Shown here: positions 32,990-42,732 of the stretch, piece by piece
Position numbering within the stretch: the stretch's first letter is position 1
How the letters are laid out: every line of letters starts with the position of its first letter
Source: Spirochaetota bacterium
GTDB lineage: Bacteria; Spirochaetota; UBA4802; UBA5368
Direction: 5' to 3'
DNA: 49,506 nt
NCBI GenBank assembly: GCA_004297825.1
Contig: SCSX01000024.1
Coordinates: 1 to 49,506 of the forward strand
Program-made: the position numbers and the translations under genes
The notes under the pieces: generated by a model
Databases searched by the model: none
Seen by the model: only the letters and a program-made list of their open reading frames with translations
Told to the model about the DNA's origin: nothing

Positions 32990-34988
32990 ATTCAAGGTAG
33001 TCTCCCGCTACAAGCCCTCGGGAGACCAGCAGAAGGCGATCGACCAGCTCGCGAGGGGCTTGCGTGAGGGAATGAAGCACCAGACCCTGCTCGGGGTTAC
33101 CGGTTCCGGAAAAACTTTCACGATGGCGAAGGTCATCGAGCTCGTGCAGAAACCGGTACTGGTGCTCACGCACAACAAGACGCTCGCCGCGCAGCTTTTC
33201 AGTGAGTTCCGGGAGTTCTTCCCGAACAACGCGGTAGAATACTTTGTGTCCTATTACGATTATTATCAGCCCGAGGCGTACGTCGTTTCTCAGGACCTCT
33301 ACATCGAGAAGGACGCATCGATCAACGACGAGATCGACCGGCTGCGATTGAGGGCGACGTCCTCGCTCCTGGAGCGGCGCGATACGATCGTGGTATCGTC
33401 GGTCTCGTGCATTTATGGCCTGGGGAGCCCGGTGCAGTTCGAGCGGATGCACATCCCCCTTAAAAAAGGCGCGAGCCTGGACCGCGACGAGCTCCTCCGA
33501 AAGCTCGTGACGATACACTACGAGCGCAACAATATCTCATTCGTGCGCGGGACCTTCAGGGTGAGGGGGGACACGGTCGAGGTGTACCCGGCCTATTCCG
33601 AGGAGGCGATCCGCATAGAGCTTTTCGGCGACGAGATCGAGGCGCTCTACCGGATCAATCCCCTCACCGGCGCAAAGCTCCAGGCGATGGATAACCTGTA
33701 TCTGTATCCCGCCAAACATTTCGTGTCGCCGCCGGAGGAGATGAAGGAAACGGTTCGTCTCATCGAGGAGGAACTGGCGCAGCGGCTTGCGGAGTTCCAG
33801 AAGGCGGGCAAGCTCGTCGAGGCGCAGAGGCTCGAGAGCCGTACGCGCTATGACATGGAGATGCTCCAGGAGATGGGCTACTGCAATGGCATAGAAAACT
33901 ATTCGCGGATCGTGAGCCGGAGAAAAGCGGGCGAGCGGCCCGCCTGCCTGCTCGATTATTACAAGGGCGATTACTGCATGTTCATCGACGAATCCCACGT
34001 GAGCGTTCCCCAGGTGCGCGGCATGTACGAGGGCGACCGCTCGCGCAAGCTCAACCTTGTCGAGTTCGGATTCCGCCTTCCGTCGGCGCTCGACAACCGG
34101 CCGCTTTACTTCGAGGAATTCGAGCAGATGATCGACCAGGTGGTCCACGTATCGGCCACGCCCGCCGACTACGAGCTCAAGATAAGCGCCCAGATCGTGG
34201 AGCAGGTGATACGGCCGACCGGGCTTATCGACCCCCGAATCGAGGTGCGTCCCGCGAAAAACCAGGTGGACGACCTGATAGGCGAGGTGCGGGAGCGCGT
34301 GAAACGCAAGGAGCGCGTGCTCGTGACCACCCTCACCAAGAAGATGGCCGAGGATCTTTCCCGGTATTTCGAGGAGGTAGGGATCAACGCGCGCTACCTC
34401 CACTCCGAGATCGAGACGATCGAGCGGGTCGAGATCATTCGCGACCTCCGCAAGGGGGTGTTCGACTGCCTGGTGGGGATAAACCTTCTGCGCGAGGGGC
34501 TCGACCTTCCCGAGGTGTCGCTCGTCGCGATCCTTGACGCCGACAAGGAGGGCTTTTTACGGTCGGCACGTTCGCTCATCCAGACGTCGGGGCGCGCCGC
34601 GCGCAACCTGAACGGCATGGTCATCATGTACGCGGACAAGATCACGGACTCGATGAAGCAGGCGATAGACGAGACGAACCGCCGGCGCGTGATCCAGGAT
34701 CGCTACAACACGGACAACAACATTACGCCCATGTCGGTGAGCAAGGACATCCTCGACATCATCGAACGGGAGTACCACACCGACGACAGCCTGGCCGATT
34801 ACGTGGCCGAGTACAAGACCGCCTACCGCACGACAAGCCTCACGAAGCTCGCCGAAATACGCGAAAAGGTAAAAACGGATATGCTCGCGGCGGCCGAAGG
34901 AATGGAATTCGAAAAGGCCGCGGTGCTGCGCGACCAGATGATGGATATAGAACAGAAGATGGCGCTGCTTGAAAAGGCGAAGAAATGA
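32982..34988 (+). CDS. uvrB: Excinuclease ABC subunit B
   Basis: UvrB is the damage-verifying helicase-like subunit of nucleotide excision repair, working with UvrA and UvrC. The 668-residue protein has all landmarks: Walker A GVTGSGKT at 38-45, the beta-hairpin block [11 protein letters not shown], the Walker B-like FIDESHVS, helicase motifs including TSGRAARN, and the C-terminal UVR motif [12 protein letters not shown] that contacts UvrC. The start is TTG 32982 behind GAGGAGGGAAG, inside the end of metW. uvrA and uvrC are not in the window. Transcription through the SAM-I leader is implied unless an internal promoter exists. Confidence 0.97.
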   Translation: MPEFKVVSRYKPSGDQQKAIDQLARGLREGMKHQTLLGVTGSGKTFTMAKVIELVQKPVLVLTHNKTLAAQLFSEFREFFPNNAVEYFVSYYDYYQPEAYVVSQDLYIEKDASINDEIDRLRLRATSSLLERRDTIVVSSVSCIYGLGSPVQFERMHIPLKKGASLDRDELLRKLVTIHYERNNISFVRGTFRVRGDTVEVYPAYSEEAIRIELFGDEIEALYRINPLTGAKLQAMDNLYLYPAKHFVSPPEEMKETVRLIEEELAQRLAEFQKAGKLVEAQRLESRTRYDMEMLQEMGYCNGIENYSRIVSRRKAGERPACLLDYYKGDYCMFIDESHVSVPQVRGMYEGDRSRKLNLVEFGFRLPSALDNRPLYFEEFEQMIDQVVHVSATPADYELKISAQIVEQVIRPTGLIDPRIEVRPAKNQVDDLIGEVRERVKRKERVLVTTLTKKMAEDLSRYFEEVGINARYLHSEIETIERVEIIRDLRKGVFDCLVGINLLREGLDLPEVSLVAILDADKEGFLRSARSLIQTSGRAARNLNGMVIMYADKITDSMKQAIDETNRRRVIQDRYNTDNNITPMSVSKDILDIIEREYHTDDSLADYVAEYKTAYRTTSLTKLAEIREKVKTDMLAAAEGMEFEKAAVLRDQMMDIEQKMALLEKAKK

Positions 34989-35827
34989 GCGAGCTCGAGC
35001 AAAACCCCGGCGTCCTTGCGCTGATAGACGCCGCCGTGAACGAGGACCTGGGCCCCGGAGACGTTACCTCGAACGCGATCTTTGGCGAAGGGGACGCCGC
35101 GCGCGCCCGGATCGTCGCCAAGGCGGCGGGGGTGCTCTGTGGCGCCTGGATCGTGCGCGCGGTATACGGACGGATAGACCCGGCCGTGGGGGTATCGATA
35201 CTCATGGAGGAGGGAGCGCGCCTCGTACCCGGAAACGTGGTCGTCTCGCTCGAGGGCCCGGTGAAATCGATCCTGGGCGGAGAGCGCATCGCCCTGAACT
35301 TTTTCCAGCGCATGTCCGGGATCGCCACGAAAACCGCGTCACTGTGCGCGCTCATCGGGGACGGCGCGCTCCGGGTGCTCGATACGCGCAAGACCCTACC
35401 CGGCTTCCGGCTCCTGGACAAGTATTCGGTGAAAACCGGCGGGGGTACGAACCACCGGATGGGCCTCTACGACATGGTGATGATCAAGGACAACCACATC
35501 CGCGCCGCGGGCGGCATACGGCAGGCGATGGAAAAGGTGCGCGCGGCCTACGGCACCGCGTATCGGACCGAAATCGAGGCGACCACCCTGGACGAGGTTC
35601 AAGAGGCGATGGATTCCGGGGCCGATAGTATCATGCTGGACAACATGGACATCCCCGCGATGAAGCGCGCCGTCGCGCTCGTTGCGGGAAGGGCGAAGAT
35701 CGAAATTTCGGGTAACGTCGACGAAACAAGCATCGTACGGCTGAAGGACGTCGGGGCCGACTTCGTGTCTATCGGCGCCCTCACCCACTCCGTGGCCGCC
35801 TTCGATTTTTCCATGAAATTCGACTGA
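34985..35827 (+). CDS. nadC: Nicotinate-nucleotide pyrophosphorylase (carboxylating)
   Basis: NadC (quinolinate phosphoribosyltransferase) converts quinolinate and PRPP to nicotinate mononucleotide, CO2 and PPi in de novo NAD synthesis. The 280-residue length is typical. Visible blocks are [46 protein letters not shown] with the catalytic Arg/Lys residues, [30 protein letters not shown] and SIMLDNM. The ATG overlaps the uvrB stop (ATGA). nadA and nadB are not present. It ends immediately beside the convergent dehydrogenase gene (TGATCA). Confidence 0.96.
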   Translation: MSELEQNPGVLALIDAAVNEDLGPGDVTSNAIFGEGDAARARIVAKAAGVLCGAWIVRAVYGRIDPAVGVSILMEEGARLVPGNVVVSLEGPVKSILGGERIALNFFQRMSGIATKTASLCALIGDGALRVLDTRKTLPGFRLLDKYSVKTGGGTNHRMGLYDMVMIKDNHIRAAGGIRQAMEKVRAAYGTAYRTEIEATTLDEVQEAMDSGADSIMLDNMDIPAMKRAVALVAGRAKIEISGNVDETSIVRLKDVGADFVSIGALTHSVAAFDFSMKFD

Positions 35828-36670
35828 TCAGTACGTGTAAAAGCCCCTTCCCGATTTTCTCCCCAGGTACCCGGCGGCGACATACTGTTTCAGGAGCGGG
35901 CACGGCCTGTATTTCGGGTCCCCAAAGCCGCGGTACAATTCCTCGATGACCGCGAGCACGATATCCAGGCCCACGAGGTCGGCGAGCTCGAGCGCCCCCA
36001 TGGGATGGTTCATGCCCAGCTTCATCACCTTGTCGATCGCCTCGACGCTTCCGGCGTTCTCGTAGAGCGCGTAGATCGCCTCGTTGATCATGGGCATGAG
36101 GATCCGGTTCAGGAGGAAGCCGGGATAGTCGCGCGCTTCCACGTACTCTTTCCCGAGCTTCTTCACCACCTGTTTCGCCGTGGCGAAGGTCTCGCGCGTC
36201 GTCGCCAGGCCGCACACGATTTCCACGAGGCGCATGACGCGTACGGGATTCAGGAAGTGAATGCCGATCACGGATTCCGGCCTGCGGGTCGCGGAGGCGA
36301 TCGCGGTAATCGAGATGGACGAGGTGATCGAGGCGAGGATCACTTCCGGCTTGCAAATCTCGTCGAGCCGCGCGAACAGCGCTTTCTTCGTGGCGAGGTC
36401 CTCGGTCACGCATTCCAGGATGATATCCGCCGCAGCGAGTCCCTCGATTTCCGCTGATATCTGGATGAGACCCATCGCCGCATCGGCCTTGCCGGCGCCT
36501 GTCTTTCCCTCGCGCTCGTGGCGCTCCATGCGCGCGCGCACCCGGGCGAGCGCGACGTCGCGCTGAACGGGGTTATTGTCGTAGAGTATCACCCTTAGGC
36601 CGCGCTCGCTTATATGTTCCGCGAGCTCGAGTCCCATAATCCCCGCGCCGATGATCCCGAAAAGTTCCAT
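35828..36670 (-). CDS. 3-hydroxyacyl-CoA dehydrogenase (3-hydroxybutyryl-CoA type)
   Basis: A 280-residue NAD-dependent enzyme that interconverts 3-hydroxyacyl-CoA and 3-oxoacyl-CoA, as in butyrate metabolism or beta-oxidation. The Rossmann motif GAGIMG is at 8-13. The catalytic Ser is in the SSISI block, the catalytic His in GIHFLNPVRVMRLVEI, with PGFLLNRILMPMINEA and the Asn in GMNHPMGALELADLVGLD following. One deviation is ASITSSIS instead of the usual ASNTSSIS. The length fits the single-domain Hbd/FadB2 type without hydratase fusion. No crotonase or thiolase gene is adjacent, so the pathway is not fixed by context. Confidence 0.9.
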   Translation of the reverse strand: MELFGIIGAGIMGLELAEHISERGLRVILYDNNPVQRDVALARVRARMERHEREGKTGAGKADAAMGLIQISAEIEGLAAADIILECVTEDLATKKALFARLDEICKPEVILASITSSISITAIASATRRPESVIGIHFLNPVRVMRLVEIVCGLATTRETFATAKQVVKKLGKEYVEARDYPGFLLNRILMPMINEAIYALYENAGSVEAIDKVMKLGMNHPMGALELADLVGLDIVLAVIEELYRGFGDPKYRPCPLLKQYVAAGYLGRKSGRGFYTY

Positions 36671-36728
36671 ATCCTGCTCCCGCTGAAATTATATCCGGAC
36701 GTACATGACGCCCGGAACGGCCCCCCGG

Positions 36729-37688
36729 CTATTCCGAATCAATCCTGTGGCGACGGTTTCCCGCGAGGAAAGCGCCTATGTTCTTCGCGATCTCCGCGAC
36801 AAGGCGTTCCCGGGCCTCGCGTCCGGCCCACGCGACGTGGGGCGTGACGATGCACCGCGGAGCGCCCAGGAGCGGGTGATCCGGCGGGGGAGGCTCTTCA
36901 TCGAGAACGTCTATGGCCGCGCCCGCAATGCTTCCCGCGTGCAGGGCCCGTACCAGCGCCGCCGTGTCGACGATCGCACCGCGCGCGGTATTCAGCAGGA
37001 AAGCCGTGGGTTTCATCTTGAAGAGAAATTCCTCCCCTATGAGGAGGCGCGTTTCATTCGTGAGCGGCAGGTGCACACTCACGAAATCCGCACGCGCGGC
37101 GATCCCCTGGAGGTCGCCACGTTCAAAGGCGTCGGTGGCGGCACCCGCGCGCCTGAGCGCCAGGACCTTCATCCCGAACGAGGACGCGAGGTGCGCGACC
37201 CGACTCCCGATCGCGCCCATCCCCAGGATTCCCATTACCTTCCCGTGCAGCTCGAACGAAGGCCAGTTTCCCATCGTAAAGACGGGCGAGCGGCTCCACT
37301 CGCCCCGGCGCGCCGCCTCGTCATAGCGCTGTATGTTCGTCGCGAGCACCAGGACCTGTGTCATCGTGAATTGCGCGACCGAGTCCGTGGAGTACCCGGG
37401 GACGTTGGCCACGGCGATTCCCGCCCGTTCCGCCGCGGGTATGTCTACGTTGTTAAGACCGGTTGCCGCGATGGCTATCATGCGAAGCGACGGGTTCGCG
37501 GCGATCGTCTCCGCGCCAAGGACCACCTTGTTGCTGATCGCGATCTCGATCCCGTGCATGCGCGCGGAAAGCTCCGCGGGAGCGGTATGATCGTAGCGTT
37601 GGAACGCGCCCAGGGCGTGCAGGGACGAAAAGTCGATGTCCCCGTAATCGACCGTGGATGCGTCAAGGAATGCGATTGTGGTTTTCAT
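36729..37688 (-). CDS. D-2-hydroxyacid dehydrogenase (hydroxypyruvate reductase/glycerate dehydrogenase type)
   Basis: A 319-residue NAD(P)-dependent enzyme. The N-terminal substrate domain includes ATGLNNVDIPAAERAGIAV and NVPGYSTDSVAQFTMTQVL. The nucleotide-binding motif is GILGMGAIGSRVAHLASSFG, and catalytic residues are the Arg in NTARGAIVD, Glu in DVLDEEPPP and His in TPHVAWAGREARERLV. After the glycine motif the ribose-binding strand ends in LALRR with no Asp, which could favour NADPH. Family members reduce hydroxypyruvate or glyoxylate or oxidise D-2-hydroxyacids; the substrate is unresolved. It follows the hydroxyacyl-CoA dehydrogenase gene tail-to-head at about 58 bases in the same direction. 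Confidence 0.88.
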   Translation of the reverse strand: MKTTIAFLDASTVDYGDIDFSSLHALGAFQRYDHTAPAELSARMHGIEIAISNKVVLGAETIAANPSLRMIAIAATGLNNVDIPAAERAGIAVANVPGYSTDSVAQFTMTQVLVLATNIQRYDEAARRGEWSRSPVFTMGNWPSFELHGKVMGILGMGAIGSRVAHLASSFGMKVLALRRAGAATDAFERGDLQGIAARADFVSVHLPLTNETRLLIGEEFLFKMKPTAFLLNTARGAIVDTAALVRALHAGSIAGAAIDVLDEEPPPPDHPLLGAPRCIVTPHVAWAGREARERLVAEIAKNIGAFLAGNRRHRIDSE

Positions 37689-37886
37689 GCTTCACGCGCG
37701 ATCGTCTGCACGAATACTAGGACCGGAATCCGGGCTATTTTGCAATAGAATTTTTAGCGGGGGTCATGGCGCCGATGCGCATAGCTCCCGCTCGTGACGC
37801 TGCCTTCATATGAACGCACCAGAGCATCACGGAAGGTACCGGCACCCGCATATCGGGGCCTGCAAGGGGAAGGTATAGCTGAACCG

Positions 37887-38723
37887 CTATGCCCCTGGAA
37901 AAAGAAGCCTCCGGGCGTTGCCGTCGAGCATCGCCTGCTTCATGTTTTCCGAAATCGTCATTGCGCCTATCGCGGCGAGATATTTCGCGGGTCCCAGCAG
38001 CGGATAATCGGTCCCGAACAGGATCCGTTCCGGTCCCGTGATTCCCAGGGCCGCCGCATAGACCTCGTTCGCGTAAATATAGGGCGAGGCGGCGGTATCG
38101 TAATAGACGTTCCCGAACGCGGCGCGCACCTCAGGCATGAGCTCGTAAAAGAGGATGCCGCCCCCCCAGTGGGAGAGGATTATCGTCACATCCGGGAACT
38201 CTTGAATCAGCGCGTAGACGCGCGCGAAGGGGGTCGGATATTTTCCCGGGTAGGGGTGGCCTATCGGCTCGTTCAGGTGAAGGCACACCATCATTCGGTG
38301 TTCGGTCGCGGCGGAAAACACGCGCCGGAGGAATTCCCCGGCGGATGCGGTGAATCCGTCCGCGTAAAACGCGAGCTCGCCCACGCCCCGGAATTCCTGT
38401 CCCGCAAGGTCCTTCATGAAGCCCGCGATATCGGTGCAGCGGCGGGGGACGCAGGCGAAGGGGATAATCTTGCCAGCCGATTCCGCCGCGGCCTCCAGCA
38501 GGTAGCGGTTATGAAGCGCGGCGTGCGGTTCCTCTTCCCAGGGGAAACTCATGGCGACCGCGTGGTCGATCGCGTTATCGGTGAGGGTGCGCACGAGGTC
38601 TTCATGCCCGGCCATGCGCGACGATTCGGAGGAGTAGAGCGCGGCAAAGCCCGGGTCGCTTGCGAACGACGACCGATCCGCGCGCATTTCCGGAGCGAAA
38701 ATATGGGTGTGGAAATCGATCAT
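37887..38723 (-). CDS. Amidohydrolase (Amidohydro_2/ACMSD-like TIM barrel)
   Basis: A 278-residue metal-dependent hydrolase or decarboxylase. The HxH metal motif occurs right at the N-terminus (MIDFHTHIF), further candidate ligands are in VCLHLNEP and ILSHWGGG, and the Asp is in ILFGTDYPLLGPAKYL. This is the Amidohydro_2 pattern shared by ACMSD, 4-oxalomesaconate hydratase and many uncharacterised proteins, so the reaction cannot be named. The start at 38723 has AGGGG nine bases upstream and places the HxH as in the family; an earlier in-frame start at 38741 is possible. It is divergent from the PD40/OmpA gene. Confidence 0.85.
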   Translation of the reverse strand: MIDFHTHIFAPEMRADRSSFASDPGFAALYSSESSRMAGHEDLVRTLTDNAIDHAVAMSFPWEEEPHAALHNRYLLEAAAESAGKIIPFACVPRRCTDIAGFMKDLAGQEFRGVGELAFYADGFTASAGEFLRRVFSAATEHRMMVCLHLNEPIGHPYPGKYPTPFARVYALIQEFPDVTIILSHWGGGILFYELMPEVRAAFGNVYYDTAASPYIYANEVYAAALGITGPERILFGTDYPLLGPAKYLAAIGAMTISENMKQAMLDGNARRLLFPGA

Positions 38724-38810
38724 GTAAGTATCCCCTGTCAAAGGGTGCCCGGAATTCCCGCAATGTGCAATTATTTTATTCCTGGCCGGACAGCCACGTG
38801 CATTTCCTGC

Positions 38811-38839
38811 TTGCCGGGGACGTGGAAATGTCCTATCAT
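38811..38839 (+). promoter_or_regulatory. Candidate sigma-70 promoter of the PD40/OmpA gene
   Basis: TTGCCG (38811-38816) and TATCAT (38834-38839) are spaced by 17 bases. The predicted start near 38846 gives a very short leader before the ATG at 38859, with GGGGATGGAAA as ribosome-binding site. Confidence 0.5.
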
Positions 38840-38858
38840 CGGTTAACGGGGATGGAAA

Positions 38859-40385
38859 ATGAAACTGGCGAAGGTTAGTGCAGGTGTGGTGATTGCTGCT
38901 ACGGTGCTTCTATGCGGCGTTACTGCGCTTCTGCCGCAGATGGTCCGTGTCGAGGGAGTAAGGAATATCGGTCCCCCGATAAACTCGGCCGCGGACGACT
39001 TCTCGCCCTCGTTCTCGGCGGACGGCACGGTCATGATATTCAATTCGAAGCGGGGAGGGGAACGCTACCAGGACATCTACATAAGCCACCTGGAAAACGG
39101 CGCCTGGACCGAGCCGCGCCCCGTTGACGAGATCAATTCCAAATTCAACGACGAGACACCGTACATGACTCCCGACGGCGGATTCATCTTCTTCGCGAGC
39201 GACCGGGACGGGAGCCTTGAAATGCAGGGGGCGCGGGCCGGCGAGGTCCTCGTGTCCTACGATATATACGTCTCGAAAAACCTGGGGGACCGGTGGGCGA
39301 AGCCGATACGGCTTCCCGGCGCGGTGAACTCCCCGCACCACGAGCGCTCGCCCAGCCTGAGTCCGGATCTGCTCACCATCTACTACACGACCTGGCCGTT
39401 CGGAGATGTCACCAAGGCGTTCATCATGAAAGCCGAGTACGTTGACGGCGAATTCGTGAATCCGACCCCCCTCCCCGCCTCCGTGAACGCGCGCGCCGCC
39501 GATACGAGCCCCATGCCCTCGCCCAACGGAAAGGGGCTATATTTTTCGTCGCTTCGTCCCGGCGGGCAGGGGGGATGGGATATCTGGTACGCGCCCGTCG
39601 ACAAGGGGATATTCGGCACCCCCGTGAACCTGGGTCCGGGGATCAATTCGAAGCAGAACGAGGTACAGCCTGCGTTCGCGGGAGCCGTGTTCTATTTCTG
39701 TTCGAACCGCCCCGACGGCCTCGGGCTGTACGACATTTACGCCGCGGGTATCGCGGAGCAGGGGATCGCGGTTACCGTGCGCGATCGAAAGTCGAAGGCG
39801 CCGCTTTCCGTGGAGCTCAGCATCTCCTCGAAAACCAGGAAGAGCGAGGAGGAAACGGTCACGCGGCATCTCAAAAAGCGCACCGACGCGCGCGGCGAAG
39901 CAATGCTGAAACCCGGTCCCGGGGAGGACGAGCTCGAGATCGCCATCACCGAAAAGGGCTACCTGCCCTTCTTCAGGGAAATCGATGTCCCGGCCGTGAA
40001 GGGGGAGCCGCAGTTGATTGAACTGGCGCCCATCGAAAAGAATGCGAGTTTCGACGTGCACGCGATCCACTTCGATTTCGAATCGTCGCGCATAACGCCG
40101 GAGTCGTTCCCCTACCTTGACGCGCTCGCCGAGTTCCTCCGCGCGAACCAGTCCGTGCGCTTCGAGATTATCGGGCACACGGACCTGCACGGCGACGATG
40201 CGCTGAACGATCGCCTGAGCCTCGAGCGGGCACAGGCGGTCAGGGATTATCTGGCCGCCCGCGGGCTGGACGCGCGGCGCTTCGAGGCGCGCGGCGCCGG
40301 TAAACGGGAGCCCCTGGCCCCCGGGATATCGGACGAATCCGACCGCAAGAACCGGCGCACCGAATTCAAGGTGATCGATAAATAG
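38859..40385 (+). CDS. PD40 beta-propeller / OmpA-family outer-membrane-associated protein
   Basis: A 508-residue exported protein. The N-terminal signal (MKLAKVSAGVVIAATVLLCG) could be an uncleaved anchor or a signal peptide. About four to five WD40-like (PD40) repeats follow (SPSFSADGTVMIFNSKRGG, TPYMTPDGGFIFFASDRDG, SPMPSPNGKGLYFSSLRPGG, VFYFCSNRPDGLGLYDIYA), forming a propeller at about residues 35-300. A short beta domain leads to a C-terminal OmpA peptidoglycan-binding domain at about 395-508 (IHFDFESSRITPE, FEIIGHTDLHGDD, LSLERAQAVRDYL). Peptidoglycan-anchored outer-membrane scaffolds with TolB-like propellers have this architecture. It is followed after 7 bases by the methyltransferase gene. 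Confidence 0.9.
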   Translation: MKLAKVSAGVVIAATVLLCGVTALLPQMVRVEGVRNIGPPINSAADDFSPSFSADGTVMIFNSKRGGERYQDIYISHLENGAWTEPRPVDEINSKFNDETPYMTPDGGFIFFASDRDGSLEMQGARAGEVLVSYDIYVSKNLGDRWAKPIRLPGAVNSPHHERSPSLSPDLLTIYYTTWPFGDVTKAFIMKAEYVDGEFVNPTPLPASVNARAADTSPMPSPNGKGLYFSSLRPGGQGGWDIWYAPVDKGIFGTPVNLGPGINSKQNEVQPAFAGAVFYFCSNRPDGLGLYDIYAAGIAEQGIAVTVRDRKSKAPLSVELSISSKTRKSEEETVTRHLKKRTDARGEAMLKPGPGEDELEIAITEKGYLPFFREIDVPAVKGEPQLIELAPIEKNASFDVHAIHFDFESSRITPESFPYLDALAEFLRANQSVRFEIIGHTDLHGDDALNDRLSLERAQAVRDYLAARGLDARRFEARGAGKREPLAPGISDESDRKNRRTEFKVIDK

Positions 40386-40392
40386 GGTTCCC

Positions 40393-41118
40393 GTGGATAC
40401 GCGCGGTCATTACGAAACCCATCTCGCGGCGCACTACAGCTGGATTTACGGCGGCTTCGATGCGCAGTATGCCCGGAATACGGATTTTTTCGCGTCGCGC
40501 GCCATCGTGCCGCGGTCCACGGGCGTCGCGATCGATCTCGGGTGCGGGTCCGGCTTCCAGTCGATACCGCTCGCGGAGGCGGGCTTTCACGTGCTCGCGG
40601 TCGATTTCAGCGCGAAGCTCCTCGGGGAGCTCCGGGAGAGGGCCGGCGGTCTCGCGATTCAAACCATTGAATCGGACCTGCTCGACTTCGAATCCTACAA
40701 GGGAAGGTCTCCTGAGATCATCGTCTGTATGGGGGACACCCTGACGCACCTGGCCTCGATTGACGACGTGGAGGCCCTCTTAGCGCGGGCCCATTCCGAG
40801 CTCGTTCCCGGCGGAAGGCTCCTGCTCACCTTCCGGGACCTTAGCGTCGAGTTGAAGGGGTCCGATAGATTCATCCCGGTTCAAAGCGAGAGGGACCGTA
40901 TCTTCACCTGCGTCCTGGAATACGGGACGATGCATGTCATCGTCAACGACCTGGTGCACGAAAGAACAGACCAGGGGTGGAAAATGTCCGTAAGCTCGTA
41001 CGAGAAACTTCGTACACCGCCGGGACTGGTCCATGACCGCATGACCTCAATGGGCTTCAGGATACTGGAATACGAAAACGAGAAAGGCATGGTCACACTG
41101 ATTGGCGGGAAGGAATAA
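40393..41118 (+). CDS. Class I SAM-dependent methyltransferase
   Basis: A 241-residue cytoplasmic protein with the Rossmann-type methyltransferase core: motif I VAIDLGCGSGFQSIPLAEAG, the acidic strand-2 residue in VLAVDFSAKLL, DLLDFESYKGR, and IIVCMGDTLTHL as motif IV. The substrate cannot be predicted. The start is GTG 40393 behind AGGG. The gene is 7 bases after the PD40/OmpA gene and ends at a strong bidirectional terminator. No functional link to its neighbour is evident. Confidence 0.85.
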   Translation: MDTRGHYETHLAAHYSWIYGGFDAQYARNTDFFASRAIVPRSTGVAIDLGCGSGFQSIPLAEAGFHVLAVDFSAKLLGELRERAGGLAIQTIESDLLDFESYKGRSPEIIVCMGDTLTHLASIDDVEALLARAHSELVPGGRLLLTFRDLSVELKGSDRFIPVQSERDRIFTCVLEYGTMHVIVNDLVHERTDQGWKMSVSSYEKLRTPPGLVHDRMTSMGFRILEYENEKGMVTLIGGKE

Positions 41119-41148
41119 AAAACCCGGGACATGCGCCCCGGGTTTTTT
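41117..41148. terminator. Bidirectional intrinsic terminator
   Basis: A 12-bp inverted repeat AAAAAACCCGGG / CCCGGGTTTTTT has an 8-base loop. A-rich and T-rich flanks on both sides make it functional on both strands. It separates the plus-strand methyltransferase (stop 41118) from the minus-strand hydrogenase large subunit (stop 41167). Confidence 0.93.
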
Positions 41149-41166
41149 GCGTTGCCGATTGACCGT

Positions 41167-42732
41167 TCAGCAGACTTTGAACGTACCGATCTCCCTGTCG
41201 CCCTCGACCACGTGCACCGCACAGGCGATGCAGGGATCGAAGCTGCGCACCACGCGGGCCGCCTCGATGGGATTCTTGTTGTCCGCGATGGGCGTACCGA
41301 TAAGCGCCTGCTCGACGGGGCCGGGGGTTCCCTTGTCGTCGCGCGGACCGCAGAACCATGTCGTGGGAACCACGCACTGGTAATTGGCGATCTTCTTGTT
41401 TTCAACCACGATCCAGTGACCCAGTGCTCCGCGGGCGGCTTCGACAAGCCCCTCGCCCTCGCCTTTTTCGGGGATTTCATAGGTTGACCGCGGGGCTTTC
41501 CCGATCTCGAGCTCGTCCAGCCACACCTTCGCCTCCTGGCAGATAAGCTTGCACTCGATGGCGCGGCTCGTGTGACGGCCGAGCACCGAGAAGACCGCGC
41601 CCAGGTCCGCGTTAAAGAGCTTGAGAAGGCCGTCGACCTCGCCCTTGACGAATGCGTTGCCCGAAAGATAAGAAACCACCACGCGGGCAAGGGGTCCTAC
41701 TTCCATGCCGGCCCCGGCGTACCGGGGCGCCTTGAGCCAGGTGTAGGCGCCGCCCTTGTGGGGGTCCGGCTCGGTCTGGCCCTTGAGCGGGTGCAGGTCG
41801 CTGCCTGAGTTGTAGCGCGCGTACCGGACCTGTTCCTTGATGAGCGAGGTGTCCAGGGCCTTGAGCTTTCCATCCACATACACGCCGCGCTCCATGGTGA
41901 ACTTCATGGCATCCACGTCCTTGTCCCAGAGACCGTAGGACATCATGTTCGTGAATTTGCCGAGCTTGAAGTATTCGGAAAAAGCCTTGGCGACGGCGAT
42001 CACGTCGTTCATGTAAACCTTGTTGACGAACTCCTCAACCTCCTTGAGGTTTTTCCTGTATTCGCGTATCAGGCTCCGCGTCGGGACCTGGGTCACGCCG
42101 CCGGGCACGAGGCCCATCAGGTGCGGTACCCTGCCGCCGAACGCGGTCACCATCTTGTGCGCCTTGAGCCGTATATCCAGCGCCTGCAGGTAATGGGCTA
42201 TGGCGTCGACATTGAGGGTCTGGTCCTTGATGTAAAAGTCCCCCTCGTAGCGCGGGAGAAAGGGCGCCGCCGTGGTGATTTCATCCGGCTGTCCCTTCTT
42301 GGACTTGATCTCGTCGAGAACCCACTCCTTCACCGCGAGGAGCTTCGCGTCGCCGCCCTTGTAGTTCACGATCGCCTTGATGTCGACGAAGTCCAGCGCG
42401 GCGAGATGATAAAAATGCAGGATATGAGACTGCAGGTAATTTGCGCCCAGGACAAGGTTCCGGAGCAGCATGCCGTTCTTGTTGGGCTTGTTCTTGAACG
42501 CGGCGTCAAGGCACTTGCTCGAGGCGATGCCGTGCGACACCGGGCACACCCCGCAGATGCGCTGGGTGATCTGGTTCGCGTCGACGGGGTTTCTGCCCCT
42601 GAGTATTTTTTCATACCCGCGGAACATGTCCCCCTTGCTCTTCGCCTCGACGACCTTTCCGCCCTGTACGTCGAGCTCTATGGAAAGGTGCCCTTCTATC
42701 CGGGTGATCGGGTCTATCAGAACTCTAGCCAT
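41167..42732 (-). CDS. [NiFe] hydrogenase large subunit (group 1 type)
   Basis: A 521-residue catalytic subunit carrying the Ni-Fe site. The L1 motif is RICGVCPVSHG (C60, C63, H67) and the L2 motif is DPCIACAVH (C501, C504, H507). Both Ni-ligand Cys pairs are present, so the site should be functional. The chain ends with a 14-residue extension after H507 that is removed by a maturation protease once the metal centre is inserted; a matching protease gene lies two genes upstream. The arrangement and the Tat-exported small subunit indicate a periplasmic H2-uptake enzyme. The ATG overlaps the small-subunit gene by 8 bases. Symbols such as hyaB or hydB are used for relatives. Confidence 0.96.
   Translation of the reverse strand: MARVLIDPITRIEGHLSIELDVQGGKVVEAKSKGDMFRGYEKILRGRNPVDANQITQRICGVCPVSHGIASSKCLDAAFKNKPNKNGMLLRNLVLGANYLQSHILHFYHLAALDFVDIKAIVNYKGGDAKLLAVKEWVLDEIKSKKGQPDEITTAAPFLPRYEGDFYIKDQTLNVDAIAHYLQALDIRLKAHKMVTAFGGRVPHLMGLVPGGVTQVPTRSLIREYRKNLKEVEEFVNKVYMNDVIAVAKAFSEYFKLGKFTNMMSYGLWDKDVDAMKFTMERGVYVDGKLKALDTSLIKEQVRYARYNSGSDLHPLKGQTEPDPHKGGAYTWLKAPRYAGAGMEVGPLARVVVSYLSGNAFVKGEVDGLLKLFNADLGAVFSVLGRHTSRAIECKLICQEAKVWLDELEIGKAPRSTYEIPEKGEGEGLVEAARGALGHWIVVENKKIANYQCVVPTTWFCGPRDDKGTPGPVEQALIGTPIADNKNPIEAARVVRSFDPCIACAVHVVEGDREIGTFKVC

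Noticed and set aside
37758-37796. AGCGGG/CCCGCT inverted repeat after the amidohydrolase gene as a terminator
   Set aside because: Arms are only six bases, the loop is long, and an A-rich rather than T-rich tract follows on the relevant strand.
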